Source: Prado023 sp963753075
GTDB lineage: Bacteria > Actinomycetota > Actinomycetes > S36-B12 > CAIYMF01
NCBI GenBank assembly: GCA_963753075.1
Contig: CAVWAR010000010.1
Coordinates: 62,001-126,000, forward strand
Direction: 5' to 3'
DNA: 64,000 nt
The notes beneath the pieces were generated by a model, which did not search any database, was not told the origin of the DNA, and was given only the letters and a program-made list of their open reading frames with translations. Below, one piece after another: positions 45,755-54,241 of the stretch. Position 1 is the first letter of the stretch, and every line of letters starts with the position of its first letter. The translations under genes were made by a program, and so were the position numbers.

Positions 45755-46822
45755 ATGAGCCGCGGACGGACCACCGATAGGGGCATCCGGATGACCGCCA
45801 GATCCGCCCTCAGGGGCCTACTCGCAGCCGGGGCAGCTGCCGGCGCGGCGATGGCCGCCCGGGTGGTGCTGGAACGACGACGGCTGATGGAGCCGGTCCT
45901 GCCCGAGCTGCGCCATCCACTCCTGCTGGTGCCGGTGCACCTCGGTCCAGGCGCGCTGCGCCTGGTCCGCAAGGCCTCGGTCCCGCCCGGCCCCCTCGCG
46001 CCGGGGGTCGACCTGGCGCACCGCACCCTTCCCGCTCACGAGGACCATGAGGCGGTCGAAGTATTCGTCTACGACACGCCCGGCCGGCCCCGACCCTCGG
46101 GCGCGCTGCTGTGGATGCACGGCGGTGGCTACGTCATTGGGCATCCCTCCATGGACCACGAACTGTGCAGCCAGCTCGCCTCCGACCTGGACATCGTGGT
46201 CGTCAGCGTCGACTACCGCCTTGCCCCCGAGCACCCCTTCCCGGCTGGGCTCGACGACTGCTATGCCGCGCTGCGCTGGCTGCACGATCACGCGGACGAG
46301 TTGGACGTGGACCCCGCCCGGATCGCCATCGGCGGGGACAGCGCCGGCGCGGGTCTGGCCGCTGCCCTGGCCCAGCTGGCTGCCGACCGGGGAGAGGCCC
46401 CGGTGTGCTTCCAGCTGTTGGTCTACCCGATGCTCGACGACCGGACCGTCCTGCGCCCCGATCACGGCGGCACCGGCACGTTCGTCTGGACCCCCCGGAG
46501 CAACGAGTTCGGCTGGACGTCCTACCTCGGGCACGCGCCCGGCGACGACGAGACTCGACCGTACGCGGTGCCCGCGCGACGCGAGGACCTGACCGGTCTG
46601 CCCCCGGCCTGGATCGGCGTCGGCGACCTGGACCTGTTCCATGCCGAGGACCTCGCCTACGCCGACCGCCTCCGGGCCGCCGGGGTGCCCTGCCAGATCG
46701 ACGTCGTTGCGGGCATGTACCACGGGGCGGACGCCGCCTTCGGCAAGTCCGCGGCCATGACCGAGTTCAGGGCTGCGATGAGGGACGCACTCAGCGCAGC
46801 GCTCAGAGCCGGCGACGGGTAG
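45755..46822 (+). CDS. Alpha/beta hydrolase of the hormone-sensitive lipase family
   Basis: The 355-residue protein is a carboxylesterase of the HSL/bacterial family IV type. It has the oxyanion motif WMHGGGYVIGHP, the nucleophile elbow IGGDSAGAG, an acidic residue in GDLDLFHAED and the catalytic His in AGMYHGAD. An N-terminal hydrophobic helix (LRGLLAAGAAAGAAMAARVV) may anchor it to the membrane. It is likely to hydrolyse short acyl esters; the substrate is unknown. A start at 45791 with AGGGG upstream is an alternative. Confidence 0.85.
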   Translation: MSRGRTTDRGIRMTARSALRGLLAAGAAAGAAMAARVVLERRRLMEPVLPELRHPLLLVPVHLGPGALRLVRKASVPPGPLAPGVDLAHRTLPAHEDHEAVEVFVYDTPGRPRPSGALLWMHGGGYVIGHPSMDHELCSQLASDLDIVVVSVDYRLAPEHPFPAGLDDCYAALRWLHDHADELDVDPARIAIGGDSAGAGLAAALAQLAADRGEAPVCFQLLVYPMLDDRTVLRPDHGGTGTFVWTPRSNEFGWTSYLGHAPGDDETRPYAVPARREDLTGLPPAWIGVGDLDLFHAEDLAYADRLRAAGVPCQIDVVAGMYHGADAAFGKSAAMTEFRAAMRDALSAALRAGDG

Positions 46823-46931
46823 GTCGAAACCTCCGGGCCGAAGCCATGCCCGGGGTGACTGCCTCGCGGGCGAGGGCCATGATGGCGGTGAGGCACGCCG
46901 AACGGTGGTGCCGTGGTTTCGGAGGTGCGCA

Positions 46932-47297
46932 ATGGTCGGCTCGAAGTGGTCCCTTTGGTCCGAGGGCTCCCTGTTGAGCATCGCCTCCCAAGGGTCGGTA
47001 CTCAGTATCGGATCGGTGGGATCAGCGCTGAGCATCGGGTCAGTCGGATCCGTCGGGTCGGCGTTCAGCACCGGTTCGGCGATGGCTGCCGGCTCGCTGA
47101 TGTCGTGGTGGTCGCTCGGTTCGGTCATGAGTGCCCGGAGTGTGGGCGGCGTGATGGGCTACCGCGGTTCGCCCACGGGGCGGCCGGCGGTGAGGGCTGC
47201 CGTCCTCGGCGGATGCGCGGCCGCGACGGTGGCCGCAGCTCTGCTTGCCGCCGGACGCGGGCCCGCAACGCCGGAGGCGATCACGTCCAGCGGCTGA
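46932..47297 (+). CDS. Ser-X-X triplet-repeat protein
   Basis: The 121-residue product has serine at every third position from residue 4 to 70 (23 triplets, only residue 52 is not Ser): SKWSLWSEGSLLSIASQGS, then SVLSIGSVGSALSIGSVGS and similar. The X positions are mostly Leu, Ile, Val, Gly or Trp. A basic stretch and a hydrophobic helix (RAAVLGGCAAATVAAALLAAG, about 88-108) close the protein, so it may be membrane-bound. A strict three-residue period suggests a stacked or polyproline-II-like fold. GGAGGT lies six bases before the ATG, so translation is credible. Function unknown. Confidence 0.7.
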   Translation: MVGSKWSLWSEGSLLSIASQGSVLSIGSVGSALSIGSVGSVGSAFSTGSAMAAGSLMSWWSLGSVMSARSVGGVMGYRGSPTGRPAVRAAVLGGCAAATVAAALLAAGRGPATPEAITSSG

Positions 47298-47349
47298 CGG
47301 GCCCGGCCGCGGGACCCGACGGTCAGCCACTGACGGTCGAGGTAGACCT

Positions 47350-47643
47350 TCGCACCATGAGGCGAGCGAGGTCAGCGACATCGACCTCGCCGTGATCGCC
47401 GCCTCCGGGTGGGACGGGCGCACGGACCTCGAGGGCTCGATGCGGATCAGCGTGGGGAACGGCTGCGACGTCCTCGTGTTCACGCCGAGCCAGTTACAGC
47501 AGCTGGCTCGATCGGGCGAGCCCGTCGTGAGCGACGATCTCCGTGACGGACTCGCGCTCATCGGCTCGTCGCGGCTTGTGGCTAAGGCGTCGGGTCGGAA
47601 TCCGGCCTCGCAGGGGGTGCTTGGCCGCAGGTCCGCTCGATGA
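47350..47643 (+). pseudogene. 5'-truncated MNT-type nucleotidyltransferase
   Basis: The frame reads EASEVSDIDLAVIAASGW, which matches the SDIDLAV metal motif of minimal nucleotidyltransferases, followed by GNGCDVLVFTPSQLQQLARS and DDLRDGLALIGSSRL. The glycine-serine loop that should precede the motif is missing, and no start is found. Such domains are often antitoxins of HEPN toxins. The last 62 bases overlap the end of the convergent gene at 47582. Confidence 0.5.
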
Positions 47644-48340
47644 ACCGGGGCGGCCAGGGCGCGGTCGTGGTGCCGTCCTTCGACATCCGGAAGTCGCACC
47701 GGTCGCATCCCCAGGCCAGGGTCATGGTCCGCTGGAACCCGTACCCGATGACCTCCGCCGTGACCCAGTCAAGGTCACACAGGTACGGGCCCAGCTCGTC
47801 GGCGTCCTGAGCGTGCAGGAACTTCACGATCGCGCATTCGGTGTAGTCCCGTCCTTGGTCGAAGTTCGACCCATCACCGTCAACGCGCTCGAACACCCAG
47901 TCTCCCGGGTAGCGCCGGGCCTGTGACCGGCTGGCTTCCTTCAGCGCTTGCCGCCGGCGCAGCCCGCTGAACATGTACCGCTTCACCCAGGGGCGAAGCA
48001 CCCGTGGGATCCGCTCGACCTCGGCGCGAAAGAGGCGGTGCAGGAGTTCACCGGTGTCCTCCAGGGTGTCGCCGTGCTTGAGCAGGACCCGGTAGATCGC
48101 CAACGCCCCGGCTGACTGGACCAGCTGCGTGGTCAGGGGATTCTGCTTGCCTCCGATGTAGGGCACCTGCGGGATCAAGCGCCGGAGTTCCTCGCGCATC
48201 TCTGCACGCATCACCGCGGCCTGGTCCCTGCCGTACCGCTCGACAAGGGCGTCGTTCTGCAGCAGGAACCGGTCGAAGCGGCGCATCATCTGCTGGGCCT
48301 GCCGACCAGACACCGCCTCCTGGCCTGTCTTCGAACTCAT
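47582..48340 (-). CDS. L-2-amino-thiazoline-4-carboxylate hydrolase-like protein
   Basis: The 252-residue protein resembles the ATC hydrolase family (PF14196), known from conversion of thiazoline carboxylate to L-cysteine, though most members are untested. Near the C terminus it has YGFQRTMTLAWGCDRCDFRM followed by SKDG, the conserved cysteine pair of the family. The rest is helical with no membrane segments. GGGAGG lies nine or so bases before the ATG at 48340; the frame is open further upstream. Confidence 0.65.
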   Translation of the reverse strand: MSSKTGQEAVSGRQAQQMMRRFDRFLLQNDALVERYGRDQAAVMRAEMREELRRLIPQVPYIGGKQNPLTTQLVQSAGALAIYRVLLKHGDTLEDTGELLHRLFRAEVERIPRVLRPWVKRYMFSGLRRRQALKEASRSQARRYPGDWVFERVDGDGSNFDQGRDYTECAIVKFLHAQDADELGPYLCDLDWVTAEVIGYGFQRTMTLAWGCDRCDFRMSKDGTTTAPWPPRFIERTCGQAPPARPDSDPTP

Positions 48341-48673
48341 GACGCTCGTCCTCCCGCGACACCTGGGCTCAGGACTCCGACGCAACTGGGACCTCGCAGC
48401 GGAGGTCGGATCGGTCTGGTGTCCACTCCTCAGCCGTACCACCGGGGCTTCTGAGTCGATAGGGCCAATCGACCCATCTGTGAGCCGATCCACTCGCGGC
48501 TCGGACTTCGCCCTCCCGCCGCCACCTGCGCAGGCGAACCTGAGTCACGGGGCCCTCCTCCGCTCAGATCCGGATCTGCGGATGCCTCAGCGCCGCACGT
48601 ACGGTGGCCGGATGCTTGATCGGCGGTGAGTCGTCGGTGGGCGCCAGTTCGATCGTAGGCGACTGCGGGCCTG
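48341..48673. other. Intergenic, 333 bases
   Basis: This spacer between two minus-strand genes contains no convincing open frame. Low-complexity GC-rich sequence fills most of it. No clear promoter of the downstream gene is seen. Confidence 0.35.
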
Positions 48674-49276
48674 CTACTTGGCGGAGTTGAGCCACCGGTC
48701 TGCGAGCACAAGGCCCGCGTCCCACCCCGGTGCCCGCCCATGGCTCGGTGGTTTGATGCGGTCCATGTCATGACCGGAACTCGCGAGAACCCACGCCACC
48801 ATGGAGTTGGAGTTCCACATCTCTCCGGTACCGAGTTCATCTCGACCCCAGGTGAGCGGCGGCACCACCCGTAGCAGGACCAGCACGTTCTGAACGCTCG
48901 TGGGGTCCTCGGTGGTGCGCACTGGGCTGTCGACTGCTTCGGCAATGTCCGGGATCTGGCCGCCAGCCCAGCAGCGGACTTCATAGCGGAACACACGCGA
49001 ACGCCCGAGCCACCTCGTTCCGACCGGACCTTCACAGACAACGCCACGGTCCGTCGCGGGGACGTTCCAGACGGGACCCATCTCGATCGCGTAGGTGACG
49101 TCATCGTGGTGCAGCATCATGCCCGCGTGGTACAGATCCAACATCACCCGGCGCTCTCGCCGCGCCGACAGCCACTCGAAGAGGCGCCCGTTCCAGCGCA
49201 CGACATGGCCACCCGCGCCGAGAGGGAGCCAGAACAGGTCCAGCCAGTGGTCGGGCCCCTCGCCCATCGCACTCAT
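48674..49276 (-). CDS. Conserved actinobacterial protein, unknown
   Basis: The 200-residue protein contains segments I recall from a conserved actinobacterial family without a name: DLYHAGMMLHHDDVTYAIEM, RWLGRSRVFRYEVRCW, WGRDELGTGEMWNSNSMVAW and GRAPGWDAGLVLADRWL. It is soluble, with no signal peptide, and rich in Trp and His. The WGRDELGTGEMWNSN core looks like an active-site region, but no reaction can be assigned. The start at 49276 has no strong ribosome site. Confidence 0.6.
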   Translation of the reverse strand: MSAMGEGPDHWLDLFWLPLGAGGHVVRWNGRLFEWLSARRERRVMLDLYHAGMMLHHDDVTYAIEMGPVWNVPATDRGVVCEGPVGTRWLGRSRVFRYEVRCWAGGQIPDIAEAVDSPVRTTEDPTSVQNVLVLLRVVPPLTWGRDELGTGEMWNSNSMVAWVLASSGHDMDRIKPPSHGRAPGWDAGLVLADRWLNSAK

Positions 49277-49671
49277 CGCAAGCCAGTCAAGCCGAAGAAG
49301 TCGCGAACGGCGAAGCCGAGTGCACTGCTACGCCACCGCCAACGAAGACCGCGACGAACCCTTCCACGAGGACCCCCGGTTGGAGCGAATCTCCTGGCAC
49401 TGCGCACTCCTTCCCTGGGCGCAAGGCCGCATGAGGCCCGAAGTCCTTCAGGCGGGGCCACGGCCGATCCGCCACCTTGTCGATCTCAAGCAGTATTGCG
49501 TATGCGCCCACGGTGAGAGGCTCAAGTTCGCGGCCGTCAAGCCTTGAGGGAGACATCGCAGAACGAACCCCGGTGCGGGCGCGGAGTCGAGGATCTGGCG
49601 GCGTCTGACGCTGCCGGGTGATCGCTGGTGGAGATGTCTGGGCTGGAGTTGCGGGGTCTAGGGTCGGGCGC
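49277..49671. other. Intergenic, 395 bases
   Basis: A plus-strand frame reads RVHCYATANEDRDEPFHEDP and later HLVDLKQYCVCAHGERLKF, ending at 49547. It has no start signal and no known family, so it may be a gene remnant. The last bases hold the -10 element of the methyltransferase. Confidence 0.35.
49659..49664 (+). promoter_or_regulatory. -10 hexamer TAGGGT of a leaderless promoter
   Basis: TAGGGT ends seven bases before the GTG at 49672. Confidence 0.5.
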
Positions 49672-50295
49672 GTGCACGAACACGAGCGATTTGACGCCGA
49701 GGCAGCGACTTGGGACGACGACCCCGGCCACGAGGAGCGACAGCTGGCAGTGGCCCGGGCCATCGAGGAGGTTCTGGACCTCAACCCCCGGATGAGCGCG
49801 CTCGACGTCGGCGGTGGCACGGGTCGGTTGAGCATCCTGCTCGCCGACCGGGTCGGCTCCGCGGTAGTGACCGACCCCTCCGCCGGAATGGTGCAGGTCG
49901 CTCGGGAGCGGATCGAGGCGGCCGGGCTCAGTGACCGGCTGCGTGCTGTCCAAGCCGACCTGACGACAGACCGGCTCGGTGGGTCTTTCGACGTGGTGTG
50001 GAGCTCCCTGGCGTTTCACCACGTGAAGGACCTGGATGGGCTGTTGCGGTCTGTGGCAGGGCTCCTGGTCGACGGTGGTCGGCTGGCCATCGCTGACCTT
50101 GACGAGGATCCTGACGGCGCCTTCCACGCCGGCACGGCTGGGTTTGACGGTCATCACGGATTCGACCGGGAACGCCTTGCCGAGCAGTTGGCCCGCGCCG
50201 GCTTCGCCAACGTGAGCTTCGTTGACGCCACGACCATCCTCAAGGGCGACCGCGAGTTCGGCGTGTTCCTGTGCACCGCGACCAAGAGTGCATGA
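49672..50295 (+). CDS. SAM-dependent methyltransferase
   Basis: The 207-residue protein is a class I methyltransferase: SALDVGGGTGRLSILLADRV (motif I, about residues 42-60), VVTDPSAGMVQVARERIE, FDVVWSSLAFHHVKD and LLVDGGRLAIADLDED. The opening HEHERFDAEAATWDD is typical of Methyltransf_11-type enzymes. A GTG start 18 codons into the open frame is preferred because a leaderless -10 element lies seven bases upstream. Substrate unknown. Confidence 0.8.
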   Translation: MHEHERFDAEAATWDDDPGHEERQLAVARAIEEVLDLNPRMSALDVGGGTGRLSILLADRVGSAVVTDPSAGMVQVARERIEAAGLSDRLRAVQADLTTDRLGGSFDVVWSSLAFHHVKDLDGLLRSVAGLLVDGGRLAIADLDEDPDGAFHAGTAGFDGHHGFDRERLAEQLARAGFANVSFVDATTILKGDREFGVFLCTATKSA

Positions 50296-50422
50296 ACCCT
50301 GGCGCGGATCGCTGCTCAGGACCAGACCTTCCGCGCGGGGGCAGCCCGGGATGACAGTTGTCATCCCCAACCTGTGATCCGGGGCACTACCCGCCCGCTG
50401 TCGCGAACGCGACGCTTGAGGC

Positions 50423-51121
50423 ATGACAGGAATATCGCTGACCGGGCGGGTCCCGGTGCAGGCCGAGAGGCCAGGAACGCCGAGCACGCTCGGCCCGACC
50501 GCCGCTCGTGTCCTGCCCACGCGGCCACCAAGCCCGACCAGCATGGTGGGATCCCTCGCCCCGGTGGTGGTGTTCCTGCTGGCCAACGCGGCATGGGGCC
50601 TGATCCCCGGCATCCTCGCCTCAACGGCCGCGGCGGTCGTGGCAGCCCTCGCTCGGCTCCGGGGCGGTCAGGGAATCGGATGGCTGTCCCTCGCGCTGCT
50701 CGGCTACGTCCTCGTCCGCGGCGCCGCGGGCGCACTCACCGGCTCCCACCACGTGTTCTTCGGCATCAGCGTGGCCGCCAGCATGACCGTCGCCGCAGTC
50801 GTGTTGGCCACCTCGTTCACCAGCACACCGCTCGCTTCCCACCTGCTCCCGATCCTCATGGGCGGCAGGCTGCGACCTGGCACCGTGGCCCACCCCACCT
50901 ACCGGCGCATCAGCGCACAGGTCACCGCGATCTGGGCGGCCTCAGAGATGGCCGTCTCCGGCGGGGAAGCATGGCATCTGCAGCACGCCGACGCGGTCGG
51001 ATTCGTCGCCACCCGCGCCCTCATCGGCTGGCCCACCATGGCCACCGTCATCTTCATCTGCGCGTTCTACGCCCGATTCCGGATCGAATGGCTCCAAGGC
51101 CCCCCGACACCGCCAGCCTGA
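50423..51121 (+). CDS. DUF3159 family membrane protein
   Basis: The 232-residue protein has about five membrane segments after a 40-residue soluble start. LAPVVVFLLANAAWGLIPGI, VFFGISVAASMTVAAVVLA and YRRISAQVTAIWAASEM match the actinobacterial DUF3159 family, whose function is unknown. It is separated by 127 bases from the methyltransferase on the same strand. Confidence 0.7.
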   Translation: MTGISLTGRVPVQAERPGTPSTLGPTAARVLPTRPPSPTSMVGSLAPVVVFLLANAAWGLIPGILASTAAAVVAALARLRGGQGIGWLSLALLGYVLVRGAAGALTGSHHVFFGISVAASMTVAAVVLATSFTSTPLASHLLPILMGGRLRPGTVAHPTYRRISAQVTAIWAASEMAVSGGEAWHLQHADAVGFVATRALIGWPTMATVIFICAFYARFRIEWLQGPPTPPA

Positions 51122-51323
51122 TCGTCCCCGCAGCCGGCGGCGGACTCACAGGCTCCGGCCGTCTCCCGGGTGGGTCCTTGCGCCGCGTGTGACGGTCCAC
51201 CCCTTCAGCCCGGAGGCGGTCGACGCGGTGCGCGACCAACTCCCGGGCGGACCAAGTCGAGATGGAGCCGGCCAAGGTGTACGGGCGGTACTCGCTCGGT
51301 GACCTCGACGGCGGTGCCGCTCT

Positions 51324-51995
51324 TCAGCCGGGCCGGACCACGCCGGTCTCGTACGCGAGGACGACGGCCTGCACCCGGTCGCGCACGCCCAGCTTCGAGA
51401 GCACGCGACCCACGTGGGTCTTCACCGTGGTCTCCGACAGGACGAGCTTCTCGGCGATCTCCACGTTCGACAATCCCTGAGCGACCGCCTGCAGCACCTC
51501 GGTCTCCCGGGGCGTGAGACTGCTGACGCGCGGATCGGCGGCCGGCGGCTCCGTGCCAGCGCCAGCCCCGGGCATCCGGTCTGCGAACAGCTCAAGCATC
51601 CGTCGGGTGATCCGTGGCGAGACGACAGCGTCCCCGCTTGCCACTGTGCGGATCGCCTGGACGAGCTCGGTCGGTGGGGCGTCCTTGATCAGGAAGCCGC
51701 TGGCCCCGGCCCGCAGGGCCTCGAAGGCGTACTCATCGAGGTCGAAGGTTGTCAGGATCAGCACCCGGGTCCGGGGGTGCTTCGCGACGATGATCGAGGT
51801 GGCCTCGATTCCGTTCGTCCCCGGCATCCGCACGTCCATGACCACGACGTCCGGGTCGAGGGCGGCCACCTGCGCCACCGCAACGCTGCCGTCGCCGGCC
51901 TCGCCGACGACGCTGAGGTCGTCCTCCGCCTCCAGGACCAGCCGCAGGCCCATCCGCAGCAGGGCCTGGTCATCCACCAGCAGCACGGAGATCAT
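51324..51995 (-). CDS. NarL/LuxR-type response regulator
   Basis: The 223-residue regulator has a receiver domain with phospho-acceptor D54 (VVVMDVRMPG) and acidic pair VDDQ at residues 8-9, and a LuxR helix-turn-helix: SSLTPRETEVLQAVAQGLSN, then EKLVLSETTVKTHVGRVLSK. Its ATG overlaps the kinase stop (ATGA), so the two are made together. It probably controls the ABC transporter genes upstream in the same gene cluster. Confidence 0.93.
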   Translation of the reverse strand: MISVLLVDDQALLRMGLRLVLEAEDDLSVVGEAGDGSVAVAQVAALDPDVVVMDVRMPGTNGIEATSIIVAKHPRTRVLILTTFDLDEYAFEALRAGASGFLIKDAPPTELVQAIRTVASGDAVVSPRITRRMLELFADRMPGAGAGTEPPAADPRVSSLTPRETEVLQAVAQGLSNVEIAEKLVLSETTVKTHVGRVLSKLGVRDRVQAVVLAYETGVVRPG

Positions 51996-53263
51996 CGTTG
52001 GCCATCCTCCTGCCACGGCAGCACGGCGCGGACGCGCCACCCGTCGTGCCACGGGCCGCTCGAGACGCTCCCGCCGTAGACCTGAGCGCGCTCGTTCATG
52101 CCGACCAGCCCGCGCCCCGATCCCCCAGCGGCGACGACCGGCAGCCGGGGCCCGTGGTCCACGACCTCGACCTCCACCCCGGTGCCGTCCCGACTGATCG
52201 ACAACTCGGCCCGGGGAGTGCCGGGTGCGTGCCGGAGTGTGTTGGTCAGCGCCTCCTGGGCGATGCGGTAGACCGTGAGCTGGAGCCCCGGGTCGTCCGG
52301 CAGCGGGGCGTCGAGTCCCTCGGTCACGACTGGCAGGCCCGCGGCACGGAAGCGTTCCACCAGGGCGTCGAGGTCGATCCCGCCGGGCTGGGGCTCGAAC
52401 GGGGCGCCCCCGTCATCGAGGACCCCGAGCACGCGGCGCATGTCGGCAAGTGCAGCACGGCCGGTGCTCGAGAGCTCGTTCAGTGCCGTTCGGCTGGCGT
52501 CCGGCGCACGGTCAAGCGCGGCCCCGGCGCCGTCGGCGAGTGCGATCATCACCGAGAGGCTGTGCGCGACGACGTCGTGCATCTCGCGAGCGATCCGGGT
52601 GCGCTCAGACGCCCGGGCAAGCTCTGTCTGGCGCTCGCGGTCCCGGGCGAGAGCATTGGCGCGGTCCACAAGATCACGCATCTGGAGCCGACGGTTGCGC
52701 ACGCTGGCGCCGGCGGCCAGGCCGACGAGGGCGAAGACGACCACCCCCGTCGCGATGGTGAGGCGATCGTCAGTGAGCGGCGCGTCGGCGTCGCCCACGA
52801 CTCCGGCTGAGACGTCCACGACCGGCTGCTCCCAGATCCACACCGCGAGGGTCGTGGTCGCCACCAGCACGCCGGCGGTGATCCAGGCAGTCCGACCGGG
52901 CCGCTCGACAGCGACGGCGAAGACGGCGAAGCCGATCCCCAGGGAGAAGCCGCTGAGCCGTCCTGTGGCTGCGGTGCACGTGACAGCCAGGACTCCCATG
53001 GCGGCGGCGACAGCCATCGGGTTCCGCCGTCGGAAGGCGAGGGCAGCCGTGCCAGCCGCAATGAACGCGAGCGCCGCCAGGCCCGGCTCGTAGTCATAGG
53101 GGAACAGCACGCTGGCGGCCGCCGGCAGGGCGAACGCGAGCATGACGACTGCATCCATGGCCCGCGGCCGCTGCACGAAGAACCGCCGGACCGGCCCGAT
53201 GCGCCGAGTGCTCAGCTCGGTGAACGGCTCCTGCCCAGCGGGTTCGCTCGTCACAGTTGCCAT
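51992..53263 (-). CDS. HisKA_3-type sensor histidine kinase
   Basis: The 423-residue kinase has six or so membrane segments (residues about 38-185), a HisKA_3 dimerisation domain with H229 in RIAREMHDVVAHSLSVM, and a HATPase domain (AQEALTNTLRHAPGTPRAEL, VVDHGPRLP, GGSGRGLVGMNERA). It phosphorylates the regulator encoded next. The membrane part has no large external domain, so it may sense events in or at the membrane, as in antibiotic-responsive systems linked to ABC transporters. It is followed by a 114-base gap from the permease gene, with a terminator. Confidence 0.93.
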   Translation of the reverse strand: MATVTSEPAGQEPFTELSTRRIGPVRRFFVQRPRAMDAVVMLAFALPAAASVLFPYDYEPGLAALAFIAAGTAALAFRRRNPMAVAAAMGVLAVTCTAATGRLSGFSLGIGFAVFAVAVERPGRTAWITAGVLVATTTLAVWIWEQPVVDVSAGVVGDADAPLTDDRLTIATGVVVFALVGLAAGASVRNRRLQMRDLVDRANALARDRERQTELARASERTRIAREMHDVVAHSLSVMIALADGAGAALDRAPDASRTALNELSSTGRAALADMRRVLGVLDDGGAPFEPQPGGIDLDALVERFRAAGLPVVTEGLDAPLPDDPGLQLTVYRIAQEALTNTLRHAPGTPRAELSISRDGTGVEVEVVDHGPRLPVVAAGGSGRGLVGMNERAQVYGGSVSSGPWHDGWRVRAVLPWQEDGQR

Positions 53264-53321
53264 CTCCTCACTCTCCCATTCTGGGCAGGTCGCCTGGTGG
53301 TAGGCCGTGTCGTGCGGCGTG

Positions 53322-53358
53322 CCGCACCGGACCTGAGCGCACGCCAGGTCCGGTGCGG
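53322..53358 (-). terminator. Perfect 13-bp hairpin after the ABC permease gene
   Basis: Arms 53322-53334 and 53346-53358 pair perfectly around an 11-base loop. The hairpin lies about 20 bases past the permease stop on the minus strand, so it separates transporter transcription from the two-component genes. Confidence 0.75.
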
Positions 53359-53377
53359 ATTGCGGGTCGATCGATGT

Positions 53378-54241
53378 TCACGCGTCCCGGCGCCTGAGCA
53401 GCACGGCGGCGAGAGCGAGGAGGACCATCACCCACGCGACCAGCACGGCGTATCCCTGCCAGGGCGTCAGGTGCACACCATCTGTGGCTGCGTTGACGGT
53501 GGTGATCATCTCCGAGTCGAACAGGACTCGCCGGCCCGCTGTGGTGGGGAGCAAGGGGCTGATCACCTCGATGGCCCGGACCGGGATCATCATGAGCACG
53601 TTCTCGATCACCAGCAGCAGTGCGATGACGCCGGCAAGGGCGCCTGCGCTGTGCCGCACGAGGGCGCCGACGGCGAATGCGAGCAGCCCGATGGCGGCGA
53701 GGTAGAGCGGCAGGCCGACGGTCATGCGCAGCGTCTCGGCGTCCGCGAGGTCCAGCGTCGCTCCCAGCGTGTCGTGGAACGGGATCGTTGCCACGTACGA
53801 CAGCGCCATCGAGACGACGGTGACGACCAGGACGACCACAGTCAGGACCAGGGCCTTGGCCCACAGCACCGGTACGCGGCGGGGTACTGCGGCGAGGGTC
53901 GAGCGCACCATGCCGGTGGAGTACTCGCCGGTGATGATGAGTACGCCCAGCACGGCCAGGCCCAGCTGCGCCAGTTGGTATCCCGCGCTGAGCAGCTGGG
54001 CGGTGTCCATCCCACCCTGCGCGGTACCCGCGTCGACGAGTTCGCTGGCGCTGCCCCACGCGGCCAAGACGCTGACGCCAACGAGTAGGAGCATCGTCAC
54101 GACCAGCGTCCAGACGGTCGAGCGGAGTGTGCGGAACTTGATCCATTCGGAGGCGGTTGTGCCGGCGAAGGTGACCCCACGTGGGGAGGTCGATGTCCGG
54201 ACCGGTGAGGTGCGGTCGGGGGAGTTGGCCAAGGTGGTCAT
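53378..54241 (-). CDS. ABC transporter permease (ABC-2 type)
   Basis: The 287-residue protein has six membrane segments typical of ABC-2 permeases: ASEWIKFRTLRSTVWTLVVT at the start, SAGYQLAQLGLAVLGVLIITGEYSTGM, and VLVAWVMVLLALAAVLL at the end. The EYSTGMVRSTLAAVPRR loop is the usual cytoplasmic marker of this family. With the ATP-binding protein it forms an exporter, probably of a peptide or antibiotic. Its ATG overlaps the stop of the ATPase gene. Confidence 0.88.
   Translation of the reverse strand: MTTLANSPDRTSPVRTSTSPRGVTFAGTTASEWIKFRTLRSTVWTLVVTMLLLVGVSVLAAWGSASELVDAGTAQGGMDTAQLLSAGYQLAQLGLAVLGVLIITGEYSTGMVRSTLAAVPRRVPVLWAKALVLTVVVLVVTVVSMALSYVATIPFHDTLGATLDLADAETLRMTVGLPLYLAAIGLLAFAVGALVRHSAGALAGVIALLLVIENVLMMIPVRAIEVISPLLPTTAGRRVLFDSEMITTVNAATDGVHLTPWQGYAVLVAWVMVLLALAAVLLRRRDA

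Noticed and set aside
49095..49547. Plus-strand frame ending in HLVDLKQYCVCAHGERLKF as a gene
   Set aside because: Its first half is antisense to the conserved gene at 48674-49276, and it has no start or family. It is kept only as a remark on the gap.
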